From: Gammaproteobacteria bacterium
GTDB taxonomy: Bacteria > Pseudomonadota > Gammaproteobacteria > Ga0077536
NCBI GenBank assembly: GCA_019747795.1
Contig: JAIEQK010000029.1
Span: 1-35,239 of the forward strand
Direction of reading: 5' to 3'
Length of the DNA stretch: 35,239 bases
Part shown: positions 24,231 through 31,767 of the stretch, one piece after another
Layout of the letters: each line of letters starts with the position of its first letter
Position numbering within the stretch: the first letter of the stretch is position 1
Translations under genes and position numbers: made by a program
The notes under the pieces: model-generated
What the model saw: the letters and a program-made list of their open reading frames with translations, nothing else
Database searches by the model: none
Told to the model about the DNA's origin: nothing

Positions 24231-24617
24231 ATGGGCTGGCGCGAACGCAAGCAGGACGAGGTGTACAGCGAGGACGAGGTCGAGGCACGCTTGAAAGAAG
24301 AGCTGCCGACCTGGACGCAGCAGGAAGGTTGGCTCAGGCGCAAGTACAAGACCTCGGGCTGGAAGGGCACGCTGATGGTGGTCAACACCATCGGCCACCT
24401 CGCCGAGGCGGCCTGGCATCACCCGGATCTCACCGTGTCCTACGCCTTCGTCAACGTGAAACTCATGAACCACGCGGCCAAGGGCATCACCGACAAGGAC
24501 TTCGCGCTGGCGAAGAAGATAGAAGATGTGGTGATGTGGCAGCCCGGCAAGGAGCCCGGCTCGCCGCTGGAAGGCACGCCGGACGATCCGCGCTTCAAGT
24601 ATGTGAAGTACGAGTAG
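24231..24617 (+). CDS. 4a-hydroxytetrahydrobiopterin dehydratase (pterin carbinolamine dehydratase) family protein
   Basis: A 128-residue PCD/DCoH-family protein. The central region GHLAEAAWHHPDLTVSYAFVNVKLMNH contains the active-site pattern of an acidic residue, His-His-Pro and a downstream His. The family dehydrates 4a-hydroxypterins, but many bacterial members lie outside aromatic hydroxylase operons and may act in molybdopterin or other pterin metabolism. No phenylalanine hydroxylase gene is near. The protein is longer than the minimal PCD, about 95-110 residues, with an N-terminal ERKQDEVYSEDEVEARLKEE helix and a C-terminal GTPDDPRFKYVKYE tail. Its neighbours favour a role in pterin cofactor metabolism rather than phenylalanine catabolism. 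Confidence 0.85.
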   Translation: MGWRERKQDEVYSEDEVEARLKEELPTWTQQEGWLRRKYKTSGWKGTLMVVNTIGHLAEAAWHHPDLTVSYAFVNVKLMNHAAKGITDKDFALAKKIEDVVMWQPGKEPGSPLEGTPDDPRFKYVKYE

Positions 24618-24960
24618 CGTTAAAGCCTGCGATTCGAAAGGCTTCGACAGATCGCGGAGCTTTTCGATACCGCCAGAGCCCAACCAGATAAGCGGGTAGC
24701 TTGGGCGTAGCCGAGCTACTCTGCATCCGACGTGTCCGTAGTCTCTGTCCGAGAGAAGTTTCCGATGGGCCAACACGCAAGACCAATGGCGACGATGCTC
24801 TGACCAGCGGCCGGATCGCGCGAGCAGATGCAGGAGGGGCACCGAGCCTAGGCGGCAACTGCGAAAAAATCACAATCTAGGCTGCTATACGCGGCGGCAT
24901 CAGCTAGGTTTACTGGTAATCCTCGTGAAGCCATCGCGATGAACTGGGGGAGGCAGCACC
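24618..24960. other. 343-base non-coding stretch of lower GC
   Basis: No gene is supported here. Two hairpin-like repeats are visible. One has arms near 24635-24643 and 24658-24666 (CGAAAGGCT and AGCTTTTCG, one mismatch), a possible transcript end for the dehydratase gene. The other is at 24696-24719 (GTAGCTTGG and CCGAGCTAC, one G-T pair). The composition drops toward the following orphan gene, suggesting acquired DNA. Confidence 0.4.
24696..24719. repeat. Short REP-like inverted repeat
   Basis: GTAGCTTGG and CCGAGCTAC pair over 9 bp (one wobble) around GCGTAG. The pattern GTAG-x-TTGGGC-x-TAGCC resembles small intergenic palindromes that recur in some proteobacteria. Only this one copy was noticed in the window. 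Confidence 0.3.
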
Positions 24961-25491
24961 ATGAGAGGCGAGTTTCTGATATGGGTTCTTGCTCTGAGCT
25001 TTGGCTTCACAATCGAGGCCAATGCTGCCGCATCGTGTCCCAATCTGATTGGGACGTGGCAGGCGAAGTATAAAATCGGTGGGCAGAGTTTCACTGATTC
25101 GATCGTCATACGAGTAACGTCCTCGACCGGCGCGTTATCGGGCGCTACAAGCCTTGGTGACAAGCTGCGAGGGTTTTGCAAGAACGGCACTGTGTGGATT
25201 ACCGAAGAGTCGTCAAATAGTTATTTGGAAAGCTATTACTTTGTGAACGGTACCCCGGCTTTCGGGCGGCACACAGGAACTTACGAGTTCATCTTGCCTT
25301 TCGAGCTGTCCATCCATAACGCCACAATCAAGAAGATTTCAAAATCGACCACCCTTTCAGGAGCAGGGGCCAAGCTCGGCCCCAGTGAACTTGTTGACCC
25401 AACTGTAGCCCGGTACCAGAACAAGCATCAGAAAATCGATGCTGAGAAGGACGTTCGGACTCGCGAGGCAAGCGGCGAGAGCCTGGACTAG
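24961..25491 (+). CDS. Orphan exported protein in a low-GC islet
   Basis: A 176-residue protein with a clear signal peptide (about 1-22, FTIEANAA) and a mature part rich in beta-strand patterns (CPNLIGTWQAKYKIGG, SIVIRVTSSTG, HTGTYEFILPFEL). There are two Cys residues, Cys27 and Cys81. The LIGTW start hints at a lipocalin-like barrel but this is not secure. The C-terminal 45 residues are charged and probably disordered. Base composition is unlike the surroundings: two 60-base stretches counted by hand gave about 50% and 43% GC. A transferred or fast-evolving gene is likely. I do not recognise a family. Confidence 0.6.
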   Translation: MRGEFLIWVLALSFGFTIEANAAASCPNLIGTWQAKYKIGGQSFTDSIVIRVTSSTGALSGATSLGDKLRGFCKNGTVWITEESSNSYLESYYFVNGTPAFGRHTGTYEFILPFELSIHNATIKKISKSTTLSGAGAKLGPSELVDPTVARYQNKHQKIDAEKDVRTREASGESLD

Positions 25492-25692
25492 GCATTGACG
25501 GTGTCCAAGTCCCTTACGCTTGTCCGATGATTTACGCCAGACGAGCGTCGGGCCGCTTCGCCGTCCAGCCGCAGCACCGTAAAGTTGTCGAACGGGCGGC
25601 TGGAGCAACATCCGCATCAGACCCTGCGCAGCCGACAGGCGCCGCCCAAGGTCGAGGAGGGCTGTGATGGTCAGGAACGCCGGCGCGGACAC
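25492..25692. other. Intergenic remnant region before moaC
   Basis: No supported gene. A - strand open frame of about 111 codons crosses this region and the 3' part of the orphan gene, but its protein lacks recognisable features. The stretch lies between the convergent orphan gene and moaC and may be debris of an insertion. Confidence 0.3.
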
Positions 25693-26172
25693 TCAGTCCT
25701 CGCGCCGCCAGTCGCCGGAGCGTCCGCCCGACTTGGCGTCGAGTCCCAGGTCGGTGATCCGCATGCCGCGATCCACCGCCTTGCACATGTCGTAGATGGT
25801 GAGGAGCGCGACCTGCGCGGCGCACAGCGCCTCGATCTCGACGCCCGTGGGCCCGAAGGTCTCGGCGCTGGCGCGACAGCACACCGCCGGCGCGTCGGCG
25901 TCGAGGGTGAGCTCGATGTCCACGCGGGTGAGCGCGATGGGGTGGCACAGCGGTATCAGCTCGCTGGTCTTCTTCGCCGCCATGATGCCGGCCACCCGCG
26001 CCACCGCCAGCACGTCGCCTTTCTTGTGCGTGCCGGCGGCGATCTGCTCGAGGGTCGCGGCCTGCATCAGGATGCGACCGCTCGCCACGGCGCGGCGATG
26101 GGTGGCGGCCTTGCCGGCGACGTCGACCATGCGCGCATGGCCCTGGTGATCGAGGTGGGTGAGGTCGGCCAT
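25693..26172 (-). CDS. moaC: Cyclic pyranopterin monophosphate synthase MoaC
   Basis: A 159-residue enzyme that converts the MoaA product 3',8-cyclo-dihydro-GTP into cyclic pyranopterin monophosphate in molybdenum/tungsten cofactor synthesis. Key motifs are [18 protein letters not shown] near the start, [17 protein letters not shown] with its catalytic Lys and His, [24 protein letters not shown], and a C-terminal KSGGRSG motif. The ATG at 26172 (ADLTHLD) gives the family's usual length; an upstream in-frame ATG at 26235 would place the start inside the region divergent from moaD. It is transcribed away from moaD-moaE-pqqB. Confidence 0.96.
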   Translation of the reverse strand: MADLTHLDHQGHARMVDVAGKAATHRRAVASGRILMQAATLEQIAAGTHKKGDVLAVARVAGIMAAKKTSELIPLCHPIALTRVDIELTLDADAPAVCCRASAETFGPTGVEIEALCAAQVALLTIYDMCKAVDRGMRITDLGLDAKSGGRSGDWRRED

Positions 26173-26247
26173 GGCCAGGGCTCCGATGCTGCGTGCGACA
26201 GGGTGTAGAATTCGAAGGCAACAGAACAGCTTCAACGCGAGGTCGAA

Positions 26248-26481
26248 GTGACGGTCAAGGTGCGCTTTTTCGCCAGTCTAGCGGAGACCATGGGGCGTCG
26301 CGAGATGGAACTGCCGCTCGAACCCGGTACCACCGTGAGCAGCATCTGGGCGGCGCTCACCGCCGACAAGCCGATGCCCCAGGGCGCGCTCTGCGCGGTC
26401 AACCACGATTACTGCACGTTGGAACAGCCGCTCGCCGACGGCGACGAAGTGGCGTTCTTCCCACCCGTCACGGGGGGCTGA
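26248..26481 (+). CDS. moaD: Molybdopterin synthase sulfur carrier subunit MoaD
   Basis: A 77-residue ubiquitin-like protein ([22 protein letters not shown] start, FFPPVTGG end). The C-terminal Gly-Gly carries the thiocarboxylate that MoaE uses to form the dithiolene of molybdopterin. GTG start at 26248. It directly precedes moaE (1 base apart), so this is the general housekeeping MoaD, distinct from the copy in the aldehyde oxidoreductase operon at 13804. A TAGAAT hexamer at 26206-26211 may be its -10 element, although no good -35 is seen. Confidence 0.94.
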   Translation: MTVKVRFFASLAETMGRREMELPLEPGTTVSSIWAALTADKPMPQGALCAVNHDYCTLEQPLADGDEVAFFPPVTGG

Positions 26482-26482
26482 A

Positions 26483-26947
26483 GTGGCGGTCCGCATCTGC
26501 GCCGAGCCCTTCGACCCGCTGGAAGAACTGCGGCGTCACCAGGCGGGCTTCGGCGCGGGGCGCGCCAAGGTCGGCGCGCTGGCGAGCTTCGTCGGCTCGA
26601 TGCGCGACTTCAACGAGGGCGATGCGGTCAGCTCGATGGTGCTCGAGCACTATCCCGGCATGACCGACCGACAGTTGGAGGAACTCGCGGCGCGCGCCGC
26701 GGCGCGCTGGCAGCTCGCGGACATTCTCATCGTGCATCGCGTGGGGGAGATCCTGCCCGGCGACGACATCGTGCTGGTTGCCACCTGGTCCGCGCATCGC
26801 GCCCATGCGTTCGAATCCTGCCGCGCGGTGATGGAAGAGCTCAAGCACTCGGCGCCGTTCTGGAAAAAGGAGCGCACCGCCGCGGGCGAGCGCTGGGTGA
26901 CGCGCAACACCCCGGCCAACAGCGCGGACTTCGAGACGCGAGGCTGA
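26483..26947 (+). CDS. moaE: Molybdopterin synthase catalytic subunit MoaE
   Basis: A 154-residue catalytic subunit that, with MoaD, inserts two sulfurs into cyclic pyranopterin monophosphate. Typical segments are GALASFVGSMRDFNEGDAV, LEHYPGMTDRQLEEL, ILIVHRVGEILPGDDIVLVATWSAHRAHAFESC and LKHSAPFWKKE with catalytic lysines. GTG start, 1 base after the moaD stop. The pqqB gene starts 10 bases after its stop and is probably on the same transcript. Confidence 0.96.
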   Translation: MAVRICAEPFDPLEELRRHQAGFGAGRAKVGALASFVGSMRDFNEGDAVSSMVLEHYPGMTDRQLEELAARAAARWQLADILIVHRVGEILPGDDIVLVATWSAHRAHAFESCRAVMEELKHSAPFWKKERTAAGERWVTRNTPANSADFETRG

Positions 26948-26957
26948 GGCGGTAAGC

Positions 26958-27896
26958 ATGTGGGTCAAGGTGCTCGGATCGGCGGCGGGCGGCGGCTACC
27001 CGCAGTGGAACTGCAATCACCCCAACAGCCGCCGCGCGCGGGCCGGTGATCCGCTGGCGCCGCGCCGCACGCAGTCTTCCATCGCGGTCAGCGCCGACGG
27101 TGAACGCTGGGTGCTGTTCAACGCGTCGCCCGACCTGCGTCAGCAGATCAACGACACACCCGAGCTGCACCCGCGTCATGCGCTGCGCGAGAGCCCGCTG
27201 AAGGCGGTGGTGCTCACCAATGCCGACGTCGATCACGTGGCGGGCCTGCTCAACCTGCGCGAGTCGCAGCCGCTGCGCGTCTATGCCACCGGCCGCGTGC
27301 TGTCGGTGCTCGCCGCGAATTCCATCTTCAACGTGCTGAACCCTGCTTTCGTCTCGCGCGAGGCGATGGCGCTGGACGGTGAATGCGCGCTTGCCGACGC
27401 TGCCGGCGACAGCCTGGGCTTCAGCGTCGTGCCCTTCGCCGTGCCCGGCAAGGTCGCGCTGTGGCTGGAGGACGCCACGCGCGGCCCGAACTTCGGCAGC
27501 GTGGAGGAAGACACCGTGGCGCTGGAAGTGCGCGCCGCAGGACGCACCTGCTTCTTCTACATCCCCGGCTGCGCGCGCATGACGCCGGCGCTGGCCGCGC
27601 GGCTGCGGGGCGCGCCGCTGGTGTTCTTCGACGGCACGCTCTACACCGACGACGAGATGATCCGCGACGGCGTGGGCGTGAAGACCGGCAGCCGCATGGG
27701 ACACATGAGCGTGTCGGGCGCGGAGGGCACGCTGGCGGCCTTCGCCGACCTCGAGGTGCGGCGCCGCGTGTTCATCCACATCAACACCACCAACCCCATC
27801 CTCATCGCCGACACCCCCGAGCGCGCCGCGGTCGAAGCCGCGGGTTGGGAAGTGGCGTACGACGGCATGACCTTGGAACTCACATCAACGCGCTGA
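26958..27896 (+). CDS. pqqB: PQQ biosynthesis protein PqqB (metallo-beta-lactamase fold)
   Basis: A 312-residue metallo-hydrolase-fold protein involved in hydroxylating the crosslinked tyrosine moiety during PQQ synthesis. The N-terminus VKVLGSAAGGGYPQWNCNHPNS and the metal region VVLTNADVDHVAGLLNLRE are diagnostic, as are CFFYIPGCARM and FFDGTLYTDDEM. It lies about 3.7 kb from the pqqACDE cluster, directly behind moaDE on the + strand and overlapping the convergent moeA by 17 bases. This placement links PQQ supply with molybdenum/tungsten cofactor synthesis. No pqqF-type protease gene is seen in the window. Confidence 0.96.
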   Translation: MWVKVLGSAAGGGYPQWNCNHPNSRRARAGDPLAPRRTQSSIAVSADGERWVLFNASPDLRQQINDTPELHPRHALRESPLKAVVLTNADVDHVAGLLNLRESQPLRVYATGRVLSVLAANSIFNVLNPAFVSREAMALDGECALADAAGDSLGFSVVPFAVPGKVALWLEDATRGPNFGSVEEDTVALEVRAAGRTCFFYIPGCARMTPALAARLRGAPLVFFDGTLYTDDEMIRDGVGVKTGSRMGHMSVSGAEGTLAAFADLEVRRRVFIHINTTNPILIADTPERAAVEAAGWEVAYDGMTLELTSTR

Positions 27897-29139
27897 ACGG
27901 CTGCACGTCCACCAGGGTGCCGGGCTCGACCTTGGCGGTGTCGAGGCCGAGGATGATGAAGCAGTCGCCCGCCGTCATCGACTGCAGGATGCCGGAGCCC
28001 TGGTCGCCAGTGGCCGTCACGCACAGTTCGCCGGTGACGTCGCGTGACAGCACGCCGCGCTGGAACTCGGTGCGGCCGGGGCGCTTCTTCAGCGTACCGG
28101 TGGTGCGCGCCTTCAAGGTCAGCAGTGAACTCGGCGTGCCGCCGGCCATCTTCTCGAGCGCCGGACGCACGAACTGGTAGAAGGTCACCATCACTGACAC
28201 CGGGTTGCCGGGCAGGCCGAAGAAGCGCGCGGCGCCCAGCGTGCCGAAGGCCAGCGGCCGGCCGGGTTTCATCGAGACCTTCCAGAAGCGCACGTCGCCG
28301 AGCGCCGCCAGCACTTCGCGAATGTAGTCCGCCTCGCCGACCGAGACGCCGCCCGAGGTGATCACCACGTCGGCGATGGCGGCCGCCTCGCGGAAGCGCG
28401 CCTCGACCAGGTCACGACGATCGCGCACCACGCCGAGATCCAGGATCTCCACGCCGGCGCGCGTCAGCATCGCGAACAGCGTGTAGCGATTGCTGTCGAA
28501 GATCTCGCCCGGGCCGAGCGTTTCGCCGATGGATCGCAGTTCGTCGCCGGTGGAGAAATACGCGACGCGCACGCGCCGATGCACGTCCACCTCGCCGATG
28601 CCGAGCGAGGCGATCACGCCGAGCTCCGCCGGACCCAGGCGGCGGCCGGCGGCGAGCGCGCACTGGCCACGCACCATGTCCTCCCCCGCCGCGCGCACGT
28701 TCTGACCAGGTTTGTGCGCGCCGTCGATCTCGACCTCGTCGCCGTGGCGGAGCGCATGTTCCTGCATCACCACCACGTCGGTGCCGGGCGGCACGGCGGC
28801 ACCGGTCATGATGCGCACTGCCTGGCCGGCCCCCAGGCTGCCGGCGAAGGGATGGCCCGCGAAAGCGCTGCCGATCACCCGCAGCCGTCGTGTGCCCTCG
28901 AGCGGCAGGTCGGCCGCGCGCACCGCGTAGCCGTCCACCGCCGAATTGGTGTGGGCGGGCAAGTCGAACGGTGCGGCGATGGGCGCCGCGAGCACGCGGC
29001 CCAGTGCCGCGCGAAGGTGTAGACGCTCGATGCCGGCGAGCGGCTCGCACTGACCGAGGATGCGCGTCAGCGCCTCGTCGCAGCTGAGCGAAGTCTGGTC
29101 GTAGTCGTCGTCGCAGGAAGCGTCGCGGGGCAGGTTCAT
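27880..29139 (-). CDS. moeA: Molybdopterin molybdenumtransferase MoeA
   Basis: A 419-residue enzyme that inserts the metal into adenylated molybdopterin. Motifs include LPAHTNSAVDGYAVRAADL, GQAVRIMTGAAVPPGTDVVVMQE, RRVRVAYFSTGDEL, VITSGGVSVGEADY (the substrate-binding loop), KPGRPLAFG and FGLPGNPVSVMV. Length and domain order are normal. It is the last gene of the - strand run moaA-tupB-tupC-mobA-mobB-moeA, 9 bases downstream of mobB. Since a tungstate-type permease is encoded in the same operon, this MoeA may load tungsten as well as molybdenum; sequence cannot tell. Confidence 0.95.
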   Translation of the reverse strand: MNLPRDASCDDDYDQTSLSCDEALTRILGQCEPLAGIERLHLRAALGRVLAAPIAAPFDLPAHTNSAVDGYAVRAADLPLEGTRRLRVIGSAFAGHPFAGSLGAGQAVRIMTGAAVPPGTDVVVMQEHALRHGDEVEIDGAHKPGQNVRAAGEDMVRGQCALAAGRRLGPAELGVIASLGIGEVDVHRRVRVAYFSTGDELRSIGETLGPGEIFDSNRYTLFAMLTRAGVEILDLGVVRDRRDLVEARFREAAAIADVVITSGGVSVGEADYIREVLAALGDVRFWKVSMKPGRPLAFGTLGAARFFGLPGNPVSVMVTFYQFVRPALEKMAGGTPSSLLTLKARTTGTLKKRPGRTEFQRGVLSRDVTGELCVTATGDQGSGILQSMTAGDCFIILGLDTAKVEPGTLVDVQPFSALM

Positions 29140-29148
29140 GGTTGCAAT

Positions 29149-29715
29149 CTATGCTCGTGAAGTCGCGGGGCGCAAGCCGGCGCCGGTCTGCAGACGGCTG
29201 TCTATCCAGGCGGCGAGCGCAGGTGGTGCGTCGAGGTCGAACACCGGCAGCGCGCACGCCGGTGGTGGACGCGCATTGCTCGCGAGCGCGATGGTGTCGG
29301 CGCGGAGTTCGCCGCGCCAGTCGCCGTCGCGCTCGACGCGGTGGATCTCGATGCGCGGCAGCGCCACGCCGCGGTAGCCTTCGACCAGCAGCAGGTCCAG
29401 CTCGGTCAGCGCGAACCGGCGCGCGAGCGTCGTGAGCTCGGCCTCGTCGGCGCGCGCCGCGTGCGGCACGGCGCCGCTCAACAGCCAGCGCCGGGGTGTC
29501 ACCAGCATCACTTCGCCGGCGCCCGCTTCGCGCAGCACTCGAGTGTCCTTGCCGGCGGGCGCATCCTCGACATCGTGATGGGTGTGCTTGAGCGCGGCGA
29601 CGCGCCGGCCATGCGCCACCAGCCAGGCGGTCAGCGCGCGGAGCAGCGTGGTCTTCCCGCTGCCGCTCTCGCCCCGCACGCCGAGCAGGGGTACGCCGTC
29701 CACCGTTTCGATCAT
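29149..29715 (-). CDS. mobB: Molybdopterin-guanine dinucleotide biosynthesis adaptor MobB
   Basis: A 188-residue P-loop GTPase (LGVRGESGSGKTTLLRAL near residues 11-28) that assists MobA in attaching GMP to molybdopterin. Typical downstream elements are RVAALKHTHHDVEDAPAGKDTRVLREAGA and DLLLVEGYRGVALPRIEIHR. Its ATG at 29715 overlaps the end of mobA by 4 bases. The guanylyl form is needed by DMSO reductase-family enzymes, whereas AOR uses a nucleotide-free cofactor, so the host probably has further molybdoenzymes elsewhere. Confidence 0.94.
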   Translation of the reverse strand: MIETVDGVPLLGVRGESGSGKTTLLRALTAWLVAHGRRVAALKHTHHDVEDAPAGKDTRVLREAGAGEVMLVTPRRWLLSGAVPHAARADEAELTTLARRFALTELDLLLVEGYRGVALPRIEIHRVERDGDWRGELRADTIALASNARPPPACALPVFDLDAPPALAAWIDSRLQTGAGLRPATSRA

Positions 29716-30317
29716 GCGGCGGCGAGGCGCTGGCTGGCCGCGACGAGATCCTGCGGCGTGTTGAGATTGGCGAGCGCCGCGCGCTCGGCGTCCAGGTCGA
29801 CCTCCACCAGCGCCTGTTGCCGATACCAGCGCTCGACCTTGCGCTCGCCCGCGAGCAGCGCGCTGCGCGCGGCATCGACGAGTTCGGTGGCAAGCAGCGC
29901 GAACATCGGTTGCAGGCCGTCGGCGGTGCGCGCGACGGCCAGCGTGGCGCCCGCGCGCCGACGCGCGGCCTCCAGTGTCGCCACCAGGTGGAGGGGCAGG
30001 AAGGGACTGTCGCAGGGCACGATGGCGAGCAGCGGCGCGGGGCACCAGGCGAGCGCCGTGGCGATCCCGGCCAGCGGGCCGGCGCCGTCGTCCGACGCCG
30101 CGTCCGGAAGCACGGTCGTGGCGAGGGTGCGATAGCTCTCCAGGTTGCGATTGGCGCTGATGGCGAGTGCCCGGACCTGCGGCGCGAAGCGCGCCATCAC
30201 GTGCGCCACCAGCGGTCGTCCCGCGAGCTCGACCAGCCCCTTGTCCAGGCCGCCGAGGCGGCTGCCCCTGCCGCCGGCGAGTATGCAGCCGGCGACCGCT
30301 TGCGAGGACAGGGTCAT
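29712..30317 (-). CDS. mobA: Molybdenum cofactor guanylyltransferase MobA
   Basis: A 201-residue nucleotidyltransferase that transfers GMP from GTP to molybdenum cofactor. The N-terminal GTP-binding motif ILAGGRGSRLGGLDKGL has Leu where many relatives have Met. Other hallmarks are DGAGPLAGIATAL, ILAIVPCDSPFLP-type substrate loop (here LLAIVPCDSPFLPLHL) and NLNTPQDL at the end. It overlaps both its operon neighbours by 4 bases (tupC upstream, mobB downstream). Confidence 0.95.
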   Translation of the reverse strand: MTLSSQAVAGCILAGGRGSRLGGLDKGLVELAGRPLVAHVMARFAPQVRALAISANRNLESYRTLATTVLPDAASDDGAGPLAGIATALAWCPAPLLAIVPCDSPFLPLHLVATLEAARRRAGATLAVARTADGLQPMFALLATELVDAARSALLAGERKVERWYRQQALVEVDLDAERAALANLNTPQDLVAASQRLAAA

Positions 30318-31033
30318 GAGCGCCCGGGCGTGCGCGGACGGCGCAGTGGAACGACGCTGCCGAAGTCGCGTTGCACCACGGCCAGTCGACCACCGTCCAG
30401 GTGCAGGTGGAAGTCGACGAGCGCGAGGAGCGGCGCCGGCTCGTGGGTGGCGACCACCACGCTGGCGCCGCGTGCGCGTCGCTCGGCGATCAAGGTCTGC
30501 ACCAGGCGCTGGTTGGCGCCATCGAGGTTGGCGCCGACTTCATCCAGCAGCAGCAGGCTCGGATCGAGCAGGCGCGCGCGGCCGAGCGCGACGCGCTGCT
30601 GTTCGCCGAGCGACAGGGCGCGCGCGTGGCGCAGCGCCAGGGCGTCGAGGTCCGCCCACGCGAGCGCCTGGTCGACCTCTGCGTCGCGCGTCGCGCGCGG
30701 TTCGTCCCGCTGGCGCAGTCCGTAGGCGAGGTTGTCCCGCACGCTGCCGTCGAACATGTAGGGCGTCTGGTGCAGGTAGACGTGCCTGCCGCGGCAGTAG
30801 CGTGCGGCCGAGCCGCGTGCCATCTCCACGCCGCGACAGCGCAGGCTGCCCGCGTCGGCGAGCAGCAGACCGGCAAGCAGCTTGAGCAGCGTGCTCTTGC
30901 CCGCGCCGTTCGCGCCGGTCAGCAGCAGGGTGCGGCCGCGGTCGATGCGCAGGCGTTCGACGTCGAGAATGCGGCGCCCGTCGCGCCGGACCTCCACGGC
31001 GCCGAGTTCGATGAGCGCTTCGCCGCCGCTCAT
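30314..31033 (-). CDS. tupC: Tungstate-type ABC transporter ATP-binding protein (TupC-like)
   Basis: A 239-residue ABC ATPase. Walker A is GANGAGKST (about 40-48), the signature is LSLGEQQRVALGRA, Walker B is LLLLDEVGAN, and a switch His lies in VVATHEP. The Q-loop segment YLHQTPYMFDGSVRDNLAYGL is typical of the TupC/ModC-related group. Unlike classic ModC proteins, no C-terminal mop-type regulatory domain is present. Its ATG overlaps the permease gene, and its end overlaps mobA. It powers uptake of tungstate or molybdate with the adjacent permease. Confidence 0.88.
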   Translation of the reverse strand: MSGGEALIELGAVEVRRDGRRILDVERLRIDRGRTLLLTGANGAGKSTLLKLLAGLLLADAGSLRCRGVEMARGSAARYCRGRHVYLHQTPYMFDGSVRDNLAYGLRQRDEPRATRDAEVDQALAWADLDALALRHARALSLGEQQRVALGRARLLDPSLLLLDEVGANLDGANQRLVQTLIAERRARGASVVVATHEPAPLLALVDFHLHLDGGRLAVVQRDFGSVVPLRRPRTPGRS

Positions 31034-31746
31034 GCCCAGGCCGCGGGACGCGCGTTGCCCTGCAGCCAGGACAGCGCGAAGTTCAGCACCAGCGCAACCG
31101 CCAGCAGCACCACGCCGAGTGCGATGCCGGTGGCGAAGGCGCCCTTGCTGGTTTCGAGCGCGATCGCGGTGGTGACATTGCGCGTGTGGTAGAGGATGTT
31201 CCCGCCGACCATCATCGAGCAGCCGACCTCGGCGACGATGCGGCCGAAGGCCGCGATGAACGCCGCCAGCAGCCCGAAGCGCAGCTCGTGGGCCACGGTC
31301 AGGAGTGCGCGCCACGGCGCCGCGCCGAGCGTGAGTGCCGCCTCCCACGCGCGTCGATCGCCATCGCGCAGCGTGCCGTGGGCGAGCGCCACCAGCAGCG
31401 GCAGGCACAGCAGGAACTGGCCGATGACCATCGCCGTCGGCGTGAACAGCAGGTGCAGGTCGCCGGCCGGTCCGCGCGCCGAGAGCAGCAGGTAGAGCAG
31501 CAGGCCGACCAGCACCGCCGGCACCGCCGTCAGCGTGTTGAACAAGGTGACGAGCAGGCGCTGGCCGGGAAAGCGCAGGTAGGCGAGCGCGAAGGCCGTG
31601 ACCAGGGCGAGAGGCGCGGCGCAGGCCAGCGCGCGCAGAGACACCGACAGGGACAGCCCGATGATCGACCACAGCGCGCGGTCGCCGGAGATCAGCAGGC
31701 GCAGTGCGTCGGCGAGCGCCTGTTCGAGTTCGACCGCGCCGCCCAC
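31030..31746 (-). CDS. tupB: Tungstate-type ABC transporter permease (TupB-like)
   Basis: A 238-residue inner-membrane permease with about five or six hydrophobic segments. It shows the EAA loop (EAALTLGAAPWRALLTVAHEL) that contacts the ATPase, and the FGRIVAEVGCSMMVGGNI segment characteristic of TupB/tungstate permeases. GTG start at 31746, 21 bases downstream of moaA. The usual partner, substrate-binding protein TupA, is not encoded in the window, so it must lie elsewhere. Placement among cofactor genes and in a genome with a tungsten AOR favours tungstate as substrate over molybdate. Confidence 0.87.
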   Translation of the reverse strand: MGGAVELEQALADALRLLISGDRALWSIIGLSLSVSLRALACAAPLALVTAFALAYLRFPGQRLLVTLFNTLTAVPAVLVGLLLYLLLSARGPAGDLHLLFTPTAMVIGQFLLCLPLLVALAHGTLRDGDRRAWEAALTLGAAPWRALLTVAHELRFGLLAAFIAAFGRIVAEVGCSMMVGGNILYHTRNVTTAIALETSKGAFATGIALGVVLLAVALVLNFALSWLQGNARPAAWA

Positions 31747-31767
31747 GCTCGTCGTCCCACCTGTCGC

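Noticed and set aside
25357-25692. - strand frame of 111 codons overlapping the orphan gene's 3' end
   Set aside because: No recognisable motif and no supporting ribosome-binding site. It may be a remnant, but a functional gene is not supported.
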